Assembly (NCBI GenBank): GCA_015999985.1
Contig: JAECRA010000004.1
Coordinates: forward strand, 45,595 to 109,594
DNA length: 64,000 nucleotides
Source of the DNA: Comamonadaceae bacterium
Lineage (GTDB): Bacteria; Pseudomonadota; Gammaproteobacteria; Burkholderiales; Burkholderiaceae_C
Reading direction: 5' to 3'
In this document: one piece after another, positions 10,374-20,349 of the stretch
How the letters are laid out: each line of letters begins with the position of its first letter
Numbering within the stretch: position 1 is the first letter of the stretch
Notes under the pieces: model-generated
The model's input: the letters and a program-made list of their open reading frames with translations, nothing else
Told to the model about the DNA's origin: nothing
Databases searched by the model: none
Translations under genes and position numbers: made by a program

Positions 10374-11300
10374 CTACGAAGATTCAGCCAGAAAGGCAGT
10401 TCGCCGCGCGTTGGCCCACGACATTGAGCGCCCGCCCAACGTTCTGCCAGTGATCTGACTGGCGAACCCCACTGCATCGTAGAGTGCTGGCAGATCTACG
10501 CCAGTTGGATATCCGCACGACTCAGCCATAAGCACAAGATCCTCTGTTGCAAGATTTCCAGCAGCGCCAGGGGCAAACGGGCATCCACCGAGCCCGCCGG
10601 CGCTGGCGTCGAATCGTCGGATTCCCGCTGAAATGCCCGCCCACGCGTTTGCGACACCCATTCCCCTGGTGTCATGCAGATGCAGCCCGATGAGATCGCT
10701 TGGTATTGAGCGTGTGAGAATCCGGCAAAGCTCCTGAACCTGCGCAGGGCCCGCAGCTCCAATGGTGTCTGCAATCACCAACTCGGTTGCACCTGCGTTC
10801 AACATGCGCGATGCGAGGCTTACGACCACATCCGAGGGGACCGCTCCCTCAAATGGACACTCAAACGCAACTGCAATGTACGCACGAGTTGAAAGCTTCT
10901 GGGAGGCCGCCCGCGCAATCACATCTTCACTTGCAACGATTGCTTGATCAAGGGACATTCCAAGGTTCTTTCGATTCATGGTGTCTGTGGCAGCAAGCAC
11001 CACTGCAACCTCATGAACGCCGCTAGCAATCGCCCGCTCAACGCCTCGAACATTCGGAGCGAGTGCCGAGAGACGCACATCGGGCAACTCACGAGACCGT
11101 GCAATAAGCTCCTCGGCATCCGCAAGTTGAGGTATCGCTTTCGGAGACACAAAACTGGTTGCTTCGATGCTGTTCAACCCGGCTTTCGACAATAGTCTCA
11201 GAAGGCTCAGCTTCTGCTCGGTCGGAATGAAAGTCGCATGGCCTTGAAGTCCATCTCGCAATGCAACCTCTGTAATTCGAATACTGGGGTCTGATGACAT
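10374..11300 (-). CDS. Hydroxymethylglutaryl-CoA lyase-like (HMGL/DRE-TIM family)
   Basis: ITEVALRDGLQGHATFIPTEQKLSLLRLL, DTIGAAGPAQVQ, GLHLHDTRGMGVANAWAGISAGIRRFDASAGGLGGCPFAPGAAGNLATEDLV. Confidence 0.92.
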   Translation of the reverse strand: MSSDPSIRITEVALRDGLQGHATFIPTEQKLSLLRLLSKAGLNSIEATSFVSPKAIPQLADAEELIARSRELPDVRLSALAPNVRGVERAIASGVHEVAVVLAATDTMNRKNLGMSLDQAIVASEDVIARAASQKLSTRAYIAVAFECPFEGAVPSDVVVSLASRMLNAGATELVIADTIGAAGPAQVQELCRILTRSIPSDLIGLHLHDTRGMGVANAWAGISAGIRRFDASAGGLGGCPFAPGAAGNLATEDLVLMAESCGYPTGVDLPALYDAVGFASQITGRTLGGRSMSWANARRTAFLAESS

Positions 11301-11309
11301 ACCAAGCTC

Positions 11310-12509
11310 CTACTGAATCGCACCTGCGGCGTGAAGCTGGTCAATCTTTTCCTGGTCATAGCCAAGACTTTCTGAAAGCACTTCTTTCGTATGTTGACCA
11401 AGGACAGGCGGACTGCTGAAGCTGGTGCTATTGGTGTCACTGAACTTGATGGGAACGCCGGGCATTCGGACACTGCCTCCGCTTGCCAATTGCACTTCGA
11501 CAACCATGTCTCTCGCAATCACCTGCGGATCGGTGGTTGCTTGTTCGAAGTCATTGACAGGGGCGCACGGAACTCGTGCAGCGGCAAGCTTTTCCAGCCA
11601 GTAGCCATTGGGGTGTTTCAACACCTCCTCCCCCACAATCGCCTCTATAAGCGCCTTATCGGCGTAGCGTGCCGGCTGCTTCTTATAAGCGGGACTCGCG
11701 AGCTCGGGACGATCGATGACTGTCAAAAGTTTCTCGAAAAATGCGTCGCCAATGCATGCGATGACCAGATAGCCGTCGCTCGACTTGAAGGTGTTGTAGG
11801 GGACATGCACAAAGTGTCCGTTGCCAATCCTCTCAGGGACGTGCCCCGACATCAGATGCATAGTTGCCATGTAGTTGAGCAGGGAGATCTGCGCATCAAG
11901 CATGGAGACATCTACATGCTGGCCCCTGCCCGTGACACTTCGCGCCTGAAGTGCAGCGAGCACGCCCATGGCCCCAAAGATGCCTCCGCCTAGGTCGCCA
12001 ATGGCGATTCCAGAACGTACAGGTGGCTGGTCGGGAAATCCAGTGATGGACATGCCGCCTCCCATTGCCTGAACCACTTGATCAAATGCTGGTCGATTGG
12101 CTCCCGGTCCGTATCCACCGAATCCAGTGACCGAGCAAGTGATGATGCGGGCATTGACTTTAACGAGGTCTTCGTAATGGATGCCAAGACGCTTGGTCAC
12201 GCCTACAGCAAAATTATCGAAAACCACGTCTGCCTCTCGGACCAAGTCCATGAACACTTCGCGACCTTGCGCTGATTTGAGGTCAATGGCGACACTCTTC
12301 TTACTTCTGTTCAGCGTCAGAAAATAGGCGCCCATCCCATGACGAGAGTAGTTTTCGTCCGTGGCCAGTAGCTCACGCGTTCCTTCTCCTGAACCGGGTG
12401 GCTCCACCTTAATCGTGCTTGCACCCAGGTCCGTCAGCATCATGGTGCCGTAGGGACCCGAAAGCATGTGAGTAAGGTCAAGAACTTTGATACCTTCAAG
12501 CGGGGCCAT
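11310..12509 (-). CDS. CaiB/BaiF family CoA-transferase
   Basis: MAPLEGIKVLDLTHMLSGPYGTMMLTDLGASTIKVEPPGSGEGTR, FLTLNRSKKSVAIDLKSAQGREVF, VFDNFAVG. Confidence 0.95.
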   Translation of the reverse strand: MAPLEGIKVLDLTHMLSGPYGTMMLTDLGASTIKVEPPGSGEGTRELLATDENYSRHGMGAYFLTLNRSKKSVAIDLKSAQGREVFMDLVREADVVFDNFAVGVTKRLGIHYEDLVKVNARIITCSVTGFGGYGPGANRPAFDQVVQAMGGGMSITGFPDQPPVRSGIAIGDLGGGIFGAMGVLAALQARSVTGRGQHVDVSMLDAQISLLNYMATMHLMSGHVPERIGNGHFVHVPYNTFKSSDGYLVIACIGDAFFEKLLTVIDRPELASPAYKKQPARYADKALIEAIVGEEVLKHPNGYWLEKLAAARVPCAPVNDFEQATTDPQVIARDMVVEVQLASGGSVRMPGVPIKFSDTNSTSFSSPPVLGQHTKEVLSESLGYDQEKIDQLHAAGAIQ

Positions 12510-12553
12510 GGTCGATCTCTCTCTCTTGGGTTGGACGCAGTAGTCGCTGACGC

Positions 12554-13285
12554 TCAGGCGATGACAGGCAGTGCAAACTCATCCACGTGTCCGTGCGCAC
12601 TGACCGCGACAGACTCGGGCGGCAACTCAACCTTGAAGTGCCGCTTCAATACATCGGCAATGAGTTCGTAGCAGGAGCCAACTCGAACGACCTTCATGGT
12701 CTCGAAGTTGATCAGAGTCGCCGAGCGCTTGTACGTGTGGTACTTGCGCAGCCCGTAGTCGATCGTGACATCTGCAATCGCCCTCAATTCGGGCTGAATG
12801 TCTTCCACGCGAAACTTTGTGCCCGTTCCGGTCAGATTCGCTGAGGAGCCGAACAGCGGATGGTTCTCCTCTCTACTCAGGCGGCAGATCTCCGCATGAA
12901 ACGGACCAGCATTCACCAGCATCGCCAGCGTTCCACCGGCCGTGCTTCCCACCAGCGAATCTGGATCAATCTCACGCATCAACGGATGGTCAGCGCGGTA
13001 AGGTGCGATGGGGCCGATCGGCAGGTTGTAGTCCTGCGTGATCGCTTCGATCATTTCCTGCTTTCTAGTGTCCAGAATCTGCAGCTCGCGTTGGGTCTCC
13101 ATGTCGCAGATGAGGGCGTTGCGCTTGTGACCACCCCTCTCTTTGGTCTTGAAGATGCGCTTGAGCGACTCTTTGGATCCACCAATCATGGAGTAGCCGA
13201 CATCCACGGGGAATATCACGATACCCCCATTTTTTGCCACGTCGAATGCACGGCGAGCGTCGCCGGCGATGTCAAGAATAGCCAT
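12554..13285 (-). CDS. Sua5/YciO/YrdC-family protein (L-threonylcarbamoyladenylate synthase-like)
   Basis: GGIVIFPVDVGYSMIGGSKESLKRIFKTKERGGHKRNALICD, HPLFGSSANLTGTGTKF; start at MAILD. Confidence 0.8.
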   Translation of the reverse strand: MAILDIAGDARRAFDVAKNGGIVIFPVDVGYSMIGGSKESLKRIFKTKERGGHKRNALICDMETQRELQILDTRKQEMIEAITQDYNLPIGPIAPYRADHPLMREIDPDSLVGSTAGGTLAMLVNAGPFHAEICRLSREENHPLFGSSANLTGTGTKFRVEDIQPELRAIADVTIDYGLRKYHTYKRSATLINFETMKVVRVGSCYELIADVLKRHFKVELPPESVAVSAHGHVDEFALPVIA

Positions 13286-13295
13286 AACAGTCCTT

Positions 13296-14303
13296 TCAGT
13301 TGGTAGGTTTCGGTGCAAGCTTTGCGTTACCAAAGATGGGGCCCCATCGCTCGCGCTCTCTTTGAAGAAGCATGTCTGTGCTCTTCGAAGTAGTGCTCAG
13401 GGCTTCGAACCCCATCTTTGATAGTTGATCCCGGAAGGCAGGCGTGCGGGCAATCTCTGCAACTTCCTCTTCGAGACGATTCACGATGACTTTCGGTGTC
13501 TTCGCAGGCACCATTAGCAAGTAGCGGCTGCTCATATCGACACTCGGCAGACCCGCCTCGGCCATGGAAGGAACTTCAGGTGCAAGAGATGTTCTCTCTT
13601 TGCTAGTGATGGCGAACAGCTTCAATCTTCCAGCTGCCGCATACGCCTGAACTGAAGACAGCGTGAACATGCCAATCTGGACATGGCCAGCAACCACATC
13701 GGCAAGCGCGGGACCATTTCCTTTGTAGGCGATCTCGTTGAGCTCCACTTTGGCAGCCCGGCTGAACAGCGTAGCGGCTAGATCGTGAGGTGTTCCCAGT
13801 CCCGAGGTCGCCAGCGTGACGGCACCGGGTTGACTGCGAGCCAACCCAACGAGTTCTGCGATGTCCTTCGCTGCAACTGAAGGATGAGCCACCAAAACTA
13901 TCGGAGCTGAAGCAAAGAAGGAGATGGGCGTCAGATCATTTCGGACATCAAACTTCAAATTTGGATAGATCAGAGGAAATATGCCAACGGTATCTGCATT
14001 GACGAGCAGGGTGTACCCATCGGGTTCCGAGCGAACAACCTGCTCAGTGCCAACCGCACTGCCCGCCCCGCCCTTGTTCTCTACAACCACCGGCTGACCG
14101 AGGCGAGTTTTCAAGTAATCTGCAAACACGCGGGACACGGTGTCGGTCCCGCCGCCCACAGAGAATGGAATGACAAGCTTGACCGGCCGCTTGGGGTACC
14201 CCGTCTCTGCTACTGCAGCCGATGCGCCAATAGCACCCGCCAGCAATGTCAGGACTACCCTAACTGCGACTAATCGCCGGTTCATCATCATCGTTGTCTC
14301 CAT
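13296..14303 (-). CDS. Bug-family (TctC) substrate-binding protein
   Basis: GYPKRPVKLVIPFSVGGGTDTVSRVFADYL, VENKGGAGSAVGTEQVVRSEPDGYTLL, YKGNGPALADVVAG; start at METTMMMN. Confidence 0.93.
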   Translation of the reverse strand: METTMMMNRRLVAVRVVLTLLAGAIGASAAVAETGYPKRPVKLVIPFSVGGGTDTVSRVFADYLKTRLGQPVVVENKGGAGSAVGTEQVVRSEPDGYTLLVNADTVGIFPLIYPNLKFDVRNDLTPISFFASAPIVLVAHPSVAAKDIAELVGLARSQPGAVTLATSGLGTPHDLAATLFSRAAKVELNEIAYKGNGPALADVVAGHVQIGMFTLSSVQAYAAAGRLKLFAITSKERTSLAPEVPSMAEAGLPSVDMSSRYLLMVPAKTPKVIVNRLEEEVAEIARTPAFRDQLSKMGFEALSTTSKSTDMLLQRERERWGPIFGNAKLAPKPTN

Positions 14304-14498
14304 GTTTTTATTCCAATGAGAGCAATGATAGAAAGCATGAACCGCAAAGAAAAGCTTATTATTCTTATTGATTGATTTGAAAATCGTATCTGCAAATATC
14401 TTTGGCGATGCTGGGTTTCCGCTCAAACCGTGAGACGGATACGTTCACACTGACCATCGAACGATTCGCTCATTTTCCGAACTCAATAGGTCACTGCT

Positions 14499-15407
14499 AT
14501 GCATTACACGCTCAGACAGTTACGTGCCGCCCAGGCTGTGGCACACCATGGAAGCTTTCGCCGCGCGGCCGACGCCGTTTCGCTTTCGCAGCCCGCTTTG
14601 TCTCTAGCGGTGAGTGAACTGGAAGGCGTGCTCGGCGTGACTTTGTTTGACAGGACTTCTAGGATGGTTCGGCCAACCGTGGTTGGCGAAGCCTTCTTCT
14701 CAAGCCTCGGACGTTCGCTGAGCAACTTGGATGCTCTGGTCAAAGAGGTTGGAATGATTGCGCAATCGCGGCGCGGCCAAGTGGTGATTAGCAGCATTGC
14801 ATCAGTAGCGGGAAGGCTGATGCCCAACGTGCTGATGGAGTGCGCAAACCAGTTCCCAGAAGTCGAACTCACGTTGAGAGACGATGTGGCGTCCAGAGTC
14901 GTCGAAGTGGTGCGCTATGGCGAAGCAGACTTTGGCATCGTCGCAAAAGTGGAGGGTTCCCTGCCCGAGGATTTGATCTTTGAGAAGATCGTCGAAGAAC
15001 CGTTCTATCTGGTTTGCGTCAAGAATCACCGGCTGGCACGCAAACGGAGCGTGATGTGGTCGGAACTCGACAATGAGAGCTATGTTTCATTCACTACCGC
15101 TAGTGGGGCGAACGCTGTTGCGGACCAGCAAGTGCTTCTAAGCGGCGTCAAATTCTCTCGGGTCTTCTCTGCATCGCAGCTTTCTACCGTGCACGCGATG
15201 CTGGAAGCACCCCTCGGTATTGGAATTCTTCCGCGCCTTGGCTTACCCACCGAACATCATCCCAATTTGACTTACCGACCCCTGGTCCGTCCTGTTTTGA
15301 ATCGCACCTTAGGAGTCGTGCGGAGAAAGGACCGTTCGTACTCGCCCGCTGCAGCTGCGGTCAAAGACATCTTGATGTCGGTCGCGCGGGCCAAAGTACG
15401 CAAATAG
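14499..15407 (+). CDS. LysR family transcriptional regulator
   Basis: MHYTLRQLRAAQAVAHHGSFRRAADAVSLSQPALSLAVSELEGVLGVTLFDRTSRMVRPT. Confidence 0.95.
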   Translation: MHYTLRQLRAAQAVAHHGSFRRAADAVSLSQPALSLAVSELEGVLGVTLFDRTSRMVRPTVVGEAFFSSLGRSLSNLDALVKEVGMIAQSRRGQVVISSIASVAGRLMPNVLMECANQFPEVELTLRDDVASRVVEVVRYGEADFGIVAKVEGSLPEDLIFEKIVEEPFYLVCVKNHRLARKRSVMWSELDNESYVSFTTASGANAVADQQVLLSGVKFSRVFSASQLSTVHAMLEAPLGIGILPRLGLPTEHHPNLTYRPLVRPVLNRTLGVVRRKDRSYSPAAAAVKDILMSVARAKVRK

Positions 15408-15603
15408 AAAGACGGCCTCTCCACCCAATGCCGGTGAACTTTGTACCTTCATGCACCCAGAAGAACCCGGGCGAGAGAGGCCCCCGGCGCAACGGAGTTT
15501 GCCTCTTTCAACCTACCTTGCTCGCCATGCCAAGCTCAAGCCACGGAACACATTCTTTCGATGGACAATCCTGTTGAGTTCAGCAAGCTGTTCACGCCGC
15601 ATG

Positions 15604-16929
15604 TCATGGGCGCCAATGAAAAAACTCAGCATCCTGCATGGCACGCGGGGTCTGAGAGACGAAAAGCACCAGCCTCTGGCCGTCGGTGAAATAAGGGTCT
15701 TCTGCCAAGTTAGTGCGAGGTTGATCCTGGCTCGCAGGGCCTACACCCGGCACGTACCCCCATCGCATCACGTTGCTGGTCATCAGCATGTCTTGCAGCA
15801 AGTAATCTCGCGATTCATCCACATCAGGATCGATCACATGGGTGGTCAGCGTAGGTGAGTGGGTGGTGACTTTCACTCCTATATCCCGACTGATTTGGCC
15901 TATCCATACCGGAGTGTTGTTCACCTGAATCGGCGTCAGCCAGAGACGCAAGTGATTGCGTTGCGAAATGCTGGAGCGTGCACGCTGCATGGCGAAATCC
16001 TGGGGACGACCTTCAAAATGCAGCGCACTGACGGGCGAGTTGCGGTAACTGTTACCGAAGATATACGCACCTACCATACGGCTGACGCTTGAGGCGTTGA
16101 TGGTTTCGGTGAAGTCCCAGCCGGCACGCACAAGAGACACCAACACATCATGTTCGGAACCCACCATCACCAAGTTAAGCGGATCTCCTTGTGCGTTGCC
16201 GTTGAGGTTGGTCGTGCAACACGGAAGCTTTTGCAATTCGGTCCCAAGCGAATTCAGTCCAACTTGAACGTGGCGAGCCGACGGATAAAGCCGATCCGCT
16301 TGAAGTGTCTGGTAGTCAAACCGACCACTGGGTTGCTCCCTTGCAAAATCGAAGCGCAGCACATGCCCGGCACCTAACAGTTCGACGTTGATCAGCTTTA
16401 TGCCACGTGTGAGGTTGGTATAGACGAACCCACTCACAGTTTCATTCGGTGCGACGTGCACCTTGATCTGGCGCTCGACGAGCTTGCGCTCAATCTGATC
16501 AGAGGACCCCGCGGAGCGAAAGAGGTGCGCCGTTTCACGGGCCGAATAGAAGTCGCGATCCATGAATACCGGCATGAACCAATAGGGGCGAGCGCTGCGA
16601 TTCTCAATACGAACCCAGACGGGCTGAACACCTCGGTCAGCCATGGCGAGACCGAAACTACCTGCGCTTTCTTCATCGCGCAGCGCTGCCACACTCACAG
16701 TCACATGCTCGCGCGTTGATGACTGGCGGCTTGCTCGTTCCATGAAGCTGGCTTCAGCTTGCCCCTGGTCCATGGGAGCGACATCGCTTTTGACACGATC
16801 CCCTGCTCCCGCACAAGCCGATAGAAGTGAAATGAAGAGCACACTCAAAATGACTCGCAAGACACTGCTACCCTTCATCCATTCAATTACAGGCGCGGCG
16901 TACCGCCCTCTAAAAACCAGGCCCCTCAT
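15604..16929 (-). CDS. Putative lipoprotein with LssY-like C-terminal domain
   Basis: Lipobox-like LFISLLSAC; GDPLNLVMVGSEHDVLVSLVRAGWDFTETI, RPQDFAMQRARSSISQRNHLRLWL, TTHVIDPDVDESRDYLLQDMLMT, as in the LssY_C family. ATG at 16929 overlaps the upstream stop. Confidence 0.78.
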   Translation of the reverse strand: MRGLVFRGRYAAPVIEWMKGSSVLRVILSVLFISLLSACAGAGDRVKSDVAPMDQGQAEASFMERASRQSSTREHVTVSVAALRDEESAGSFGLAMADRGVQPVWVRIENRSARPYWFMPVFMDRDFYSARETAHLFRSAGSSDQIERKLVERQIKVHVAPNETVSGFVYTNLTRGIKLINVELLGAGHVLRFDFAREQPSGRFDYQTLQADRLYPSARHVQVGLNSLGTELQKLPCCTTNLNGNAQGDPLNLVMVGSEHDVLVSLVRAGWDFTETINASSVSRMVGAYIFGNSYRNSPVSALHFEGRPQDFAMQRARSSISQRNHLRLWLTPIQVNNTPVWIGQISRDIGVKVTTHSPTLTTHVIDPDVDESRDYLLQDMLMTSNVMRWGYVPGVGPASQDQPRTNLAEDPYFTDGQRLVLFVSQTPRAMQDAEFFHWRP

Positions 16930-17357
16930 TGATTGACTCTGGGAAGCGCGCATTGCAAGGCCTCCTGCTCACCTGCACCTCTGCCACAAGCCAAATGGTT
17001 TTGTAGTTCAAGCACACGCGTACGCGTCAACCTGGTCAGGCAGTCATTCACTTGCATGGCGTGCATACTCCCTCCCGACGAACGCACTGCCGAAAATGCG
17101 CATTCACTATCCCGGAAGCTCATCCATTTTCGCTCGGTATCTACGAGCAACGCTTTGGCCTGGGAATCGCTTCTCAGCCGATCTTGCATGCGTCGGTACA
17201 GTGAATTGAGCTCGTCGTCTGCTGCTTTGAGCGAATTGGCTGAACATTCGTTCAGCTGCGCCTGAGTCTGAGCTCTTTCGTAACACATGTCCGTAGAAGC
17301 CTGAGCTGATGCAGTGAACAGCAGCAACAAGGCAAATGCAGCCGGGATTTTTAGCAT
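16926..17357 (-). CDS. LprI/DUF1311 family exported protein (lysozyme-inhibitor-like)
   Basis: Signal peptide, then CYERAQTQAQLNECSANSLKAADDELNSLYRRMQDRL...DTERKWMSFRDSECAF...CLTRLTRTRVLEL. Confidence 0.85.
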   Translation of the reverse strand: MLKIPAAFALLLLFTASAQASTDMCYERAQTQAQLNECSANSLKAADDELNSLYRRMQDRLRSDSQAKALLVDTERKWMSFRDSECAFSAVRSSGGSMHAMQVNDCLTRLTRTRVLELQNHLACGRGAGEQEALQCALPRVNQ

Positions 17358-17611
17358 GGGTAATCTTTCGATAAATATGAGAATTTAGGCCAATACCTCG
17401 CCTAGTCGGAAAGCTATGACAGCAGATACGCTAAGCGAATACTGCTACACGCAAGTGACGTAAATGCTTGAGCGCGAGTGCACGCATTTACGCGACGAAC
17501 GAGACAAGCCACATAGGCGAGGGTGAAAAAGCAGGTATCAAATTTTCCAACTTCGATTGACGCAAAGCAAGCGATCACTGCCATGGGCAGGAACCGCCTG
17601 CGGCATGTACG

Positions 17612-18124
17612 TCAGCGCATGTCAAGTTGACCTGGTTCAGACGGGCCGTCGTCATCTGGGTCATCCACCAAGCAACCTGTGCCATGGCAGCCGTCATACC
17701 CACTATTCGAATTCTCTCGAGGGGGAGAGCTACTCGACGAGGCTGCAGCACCCAGGATTGCGCCCAGTACTAAACCGCCAATCACAGCGCCAGCATCGTT
17801 GCCTCGCGAGTCGTAGTGGCGTGCATCTTCATCGTAAGTGTCGCCGCGGCCATGGTGATAACCACCTACGTCAGCAAACGTGCCAGCACAACCATCACCC
17901 ACCCATATGTACCCGCTACGCGGGTTGTATCCCCACGTGCGATTCAAGATGCAGGAACTGCTGGAAATTTGATGGATCAGTTGGGGACGCGAGAGATCTC
18001 GAGCTGAACACTCGGTGTATTGGTAGTCGCGTGATCTGCACTCCACGGTAGTCTGGGCCATGGCGTCCGCAGGATGAAGAATGGCACCCACAACTAGAGC
18101 GGCCATCGTATACAAACTTCGCAT
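17612..18124 (-). CDS. DUF3011-family exported protein
   Basis: MRSLYTMAALVVGAILHPADAMAQTTVECRSRDYQYTECSARDLSRPQLIHQISSSSCILNRTWGYNPRSGYIWVGDGCAGTFADVG. Confidence 0.78.
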   Translation of the reverse strand: MRSLYTMAALVVGAILHPADAMAQTTVECRSRDYQYTECSARDLSRPQLIHQISSSSCILNRTWGYNPRSGYIWVGDGCAGTFADVGGYHHGRGDTYDEDARHYDSRGNDAGAVIGGLVLGAILGAAASSSSSPPRENSNSGYDGCHGTGCLVDDPDDDGPSEPGQLDMR

Positions 18125-18473
18125 ATTCACTCCTATCTTTGATACCTGCATCACTAAAAGTGATGTTGAAAATCTACGCACAGAGGTCAATTTACACCGT
18201 GCGCGTGACCATCAAGTACGAAGACCGCCATCGCCGTTGCCTCTGCTCCGGTACTCGACATTGCCGCCACACTGAAGCGTTTGAGGTGCCCGCAAGATAG
18301 CGCCATCGGGGCGCGGTCGGGGTGGAATCATACTCACTAGACGTTCATGGATCCATATGGATTTCTTATCGCTCGATCAGAACAATTAACTTCAATGTAA
18401 GGGAGCTAAAGGGCAAACTCAGTGCTGTAGCAGGCACCGCCAATCACGTCATAAGAATTACTGGAGACAAAAA

Positions 18474-19682
18474 ATGCGAATGAGAACTTGGAAGTTTGTT
18501 CCGATGCTTGCACTTTTTCTTGTGGTTCATGAGGCTGCTGCAGCCAACAAGGTGAAAGTCGGCGTCTTGACGTCGATGTCCAGCTTCATTTCAGATTTCA
18601 CCGGCCAAGGTTCAGTGGAAGCAGCCAAGCTCGCAGTAGAGGACTTTCGCGTACGTCACCCTGGCACGACGGTGGAACTGGTTTCCGCTGATCAGCAAAA
18701 TAAGCCGGACGTTGCCACTGGGATAGTGCGTGAGTGGTTCGATCGCGGCTCAGTGGATGTCCTGGTTGATGCGCCTCCTTCGCCAGTCTCACTGGCAGTC
18801 ACCGACATCGTCAGAGACAAAAACAAAGTTTTCCTTGCGACCAGTTCTTCGCATTCGGATCTGAGCGGCAAGAAATGCAATCCCAACACCATTCAATGGA
18901 CATACACCAACTGGGCTTTCGCGAACGGAACTGGGAAAGCAGTTGTCCGGCAAGGTGGAGATACGTGGTATTTCCTGACGGCTGACTATGCCTATGGACA
19001 TTCGCTCGAGAAAGAGACGGCAGATATTGTGAAAGCCGCAGGCGGCAAAGTGATAGGGACGGTCAGGCATCCAGTCAGTGCCTCTGACCTATCGTCATTC
19101 CTTCTTCAAGCCCAGGCATCCAAGGCCAAAATCATCGGCTTGGCAAATGCCGGTGGCGACACCATCAACTCGATCAAACAGGCTGCGGAGTTTGGCGTCG
19201 TCTCAGGCAAGCAAAATCTCGCTGCCCTTGCGCTCTTCATCACCGACGTGCACGCCATGGGGCTCAAGGCCTCGCAAGGCCTCATGTTTACTACTGCGTT
19301 CTATTGGGACTTGAACGAAAGCACCAGGACATTCTCAAAACGCTTCGCCAGTCGCATGAACGGAAAGATGCCCACCCAGGCACAGGCCGGCGTGTATTCC
19401 TCCGTCCTTCAGTACCTTTTGGCAGTGGAACGCGTCGGCTCGCCCGCTGATGGCGCGAAGGTCGTCGCAGAGATGCGCAAAGTGGGCTGGTTCGATGACC
19501 CTCTTTTTGGCCGAACCCGGGTCCAGGAAAACGGGGGAGTGCAGCACGCCATGTATCTCGCACAGGTGAAAACGCCAGCGGAATCTCGAGCGCCTTGGGA
19601 CTACTACAAGATCCTGCAGAAGATCCCTGAAGACCAGGCCTTTCAGCCGAAAGAGCAAACGGGGTGTGCGTTAGTTAAGTGA
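18474..19682 (+). CDS. Branched-chain amino acid/amide-type ABC transporter substrate-binding protein (copy 1)
   Basis: Peripla_BP_6-like: KVKVGVLTSMSSFISDFTGQGSVEAAKLAVEDF...ADYAYGHSLEKETADIVKAAGGKVIGTVRHP. Confidence 0.93.
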   Translation: MRMRTWKFVPMLALFLVVHEAAAANKVKVGVLTSMSSFISDFTGQGSVEAAKLAVEDFRVRHPGTTVELVSADQQNKPDVATGIVREWFDRGSVDVLVDAPPSPVSLAVTDIVRDKNKVFLATSSSHSDLSGKKCNPNTIQWTYTNWAFANGTGKAVVRQGGDTWYFLTADYAYGHSLEKETADIVKAAGGKVIGTVRHPVSASDLSSFLLQAQASKAKIIGLANAGGDTINSIKQAAEFGVVSGKQNLAALALFITDVHAMGLKASQGLMFTTAFYWDLNESTRTFSKRFASRMNGKMPTQAQAGVYSSVLQYLLAVERVGSPADGAKVVAEMRKVGWFDDPLFGRTRVQENGGVQHAMYLAQVKTPAESRAPWDYYKILQKIPEDQAFQPKEQTGCALVK

Positions 19683-19741
19683 GACGGAGCTTCGGCTTCG
19701 TCATTGCGGAAGTCCGCGCCGCTTCATCCGATTCGGTGCGA

Positions 19742-20035
19742 CGCATTTCAAATTGACCTGGTTCAGAGGAGCCGGCGTCGTCAGAGTTGTCAACCAGGCA
19801 AGCTGTGCCACGGCAACCGTCGTATCCACGGTCTGAATTTCCTAGATGAGCCTTAGAGCTCGGCGAGGACGCAACTTGCAAAATCGTGCCAAGAACTAAA
19901 CCGGAAATCAAGGCGCCAGCATCGCTTACTCGAGACTCGTAGTGGCGTGCATCTTCGTCGTCAATGTCGCCAGGGCATGGTGGGAACCGCCCACATCGGC
20001 AAAGGTGCCTGCACAGCCAACTCCTACCCACATGT
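19742..20035 (-). pseudogene. Degenerate, frameshifted and truncated copy of the DUF3011 gene
   Basis: DEDARHYESRVSDAGALISGLVLGTIL...GYDGCRGTACLVDNSDDAGSSEPGQFEMR mirrors DEDARHYDSRGNDAGAVIGGLVLGAIL...GYDGCHGTGCLVDDPDDDGPSEPGQLDMR. GCAGTFADVG is recoverable only in another frame. The original stop is lost and the N-terminus is absent. Confidence 0.85.
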
Positions 20036-20349
20036 GAGCGCTCAAGGGAGCACCAACCGCCGGTGTCTGCCTAGCGGGCATCCACTTGCCCGCCCCTGGT
20101 GAAACCTGTGAGGTCTATCGCGCAAAGATGGCGGGGTTCCAACGGCCTACCTTGGCGATCGCAGTGAGCGAGCAGCGATTCTTGCCCTTTCTTAGCCGGC
20201 CATTCCGCTCGCAGCGAGGAAACTTAAATCTATACGACTTTCTTATCGCTCTATCAGAACAATTAACTTTTACATAGATAGATCAAAGTGCAAACTTGGT
20301 CCCGTACTGAGCCCCGTCAATCACGGTAGAAAAATTATTGGAGACAAGA

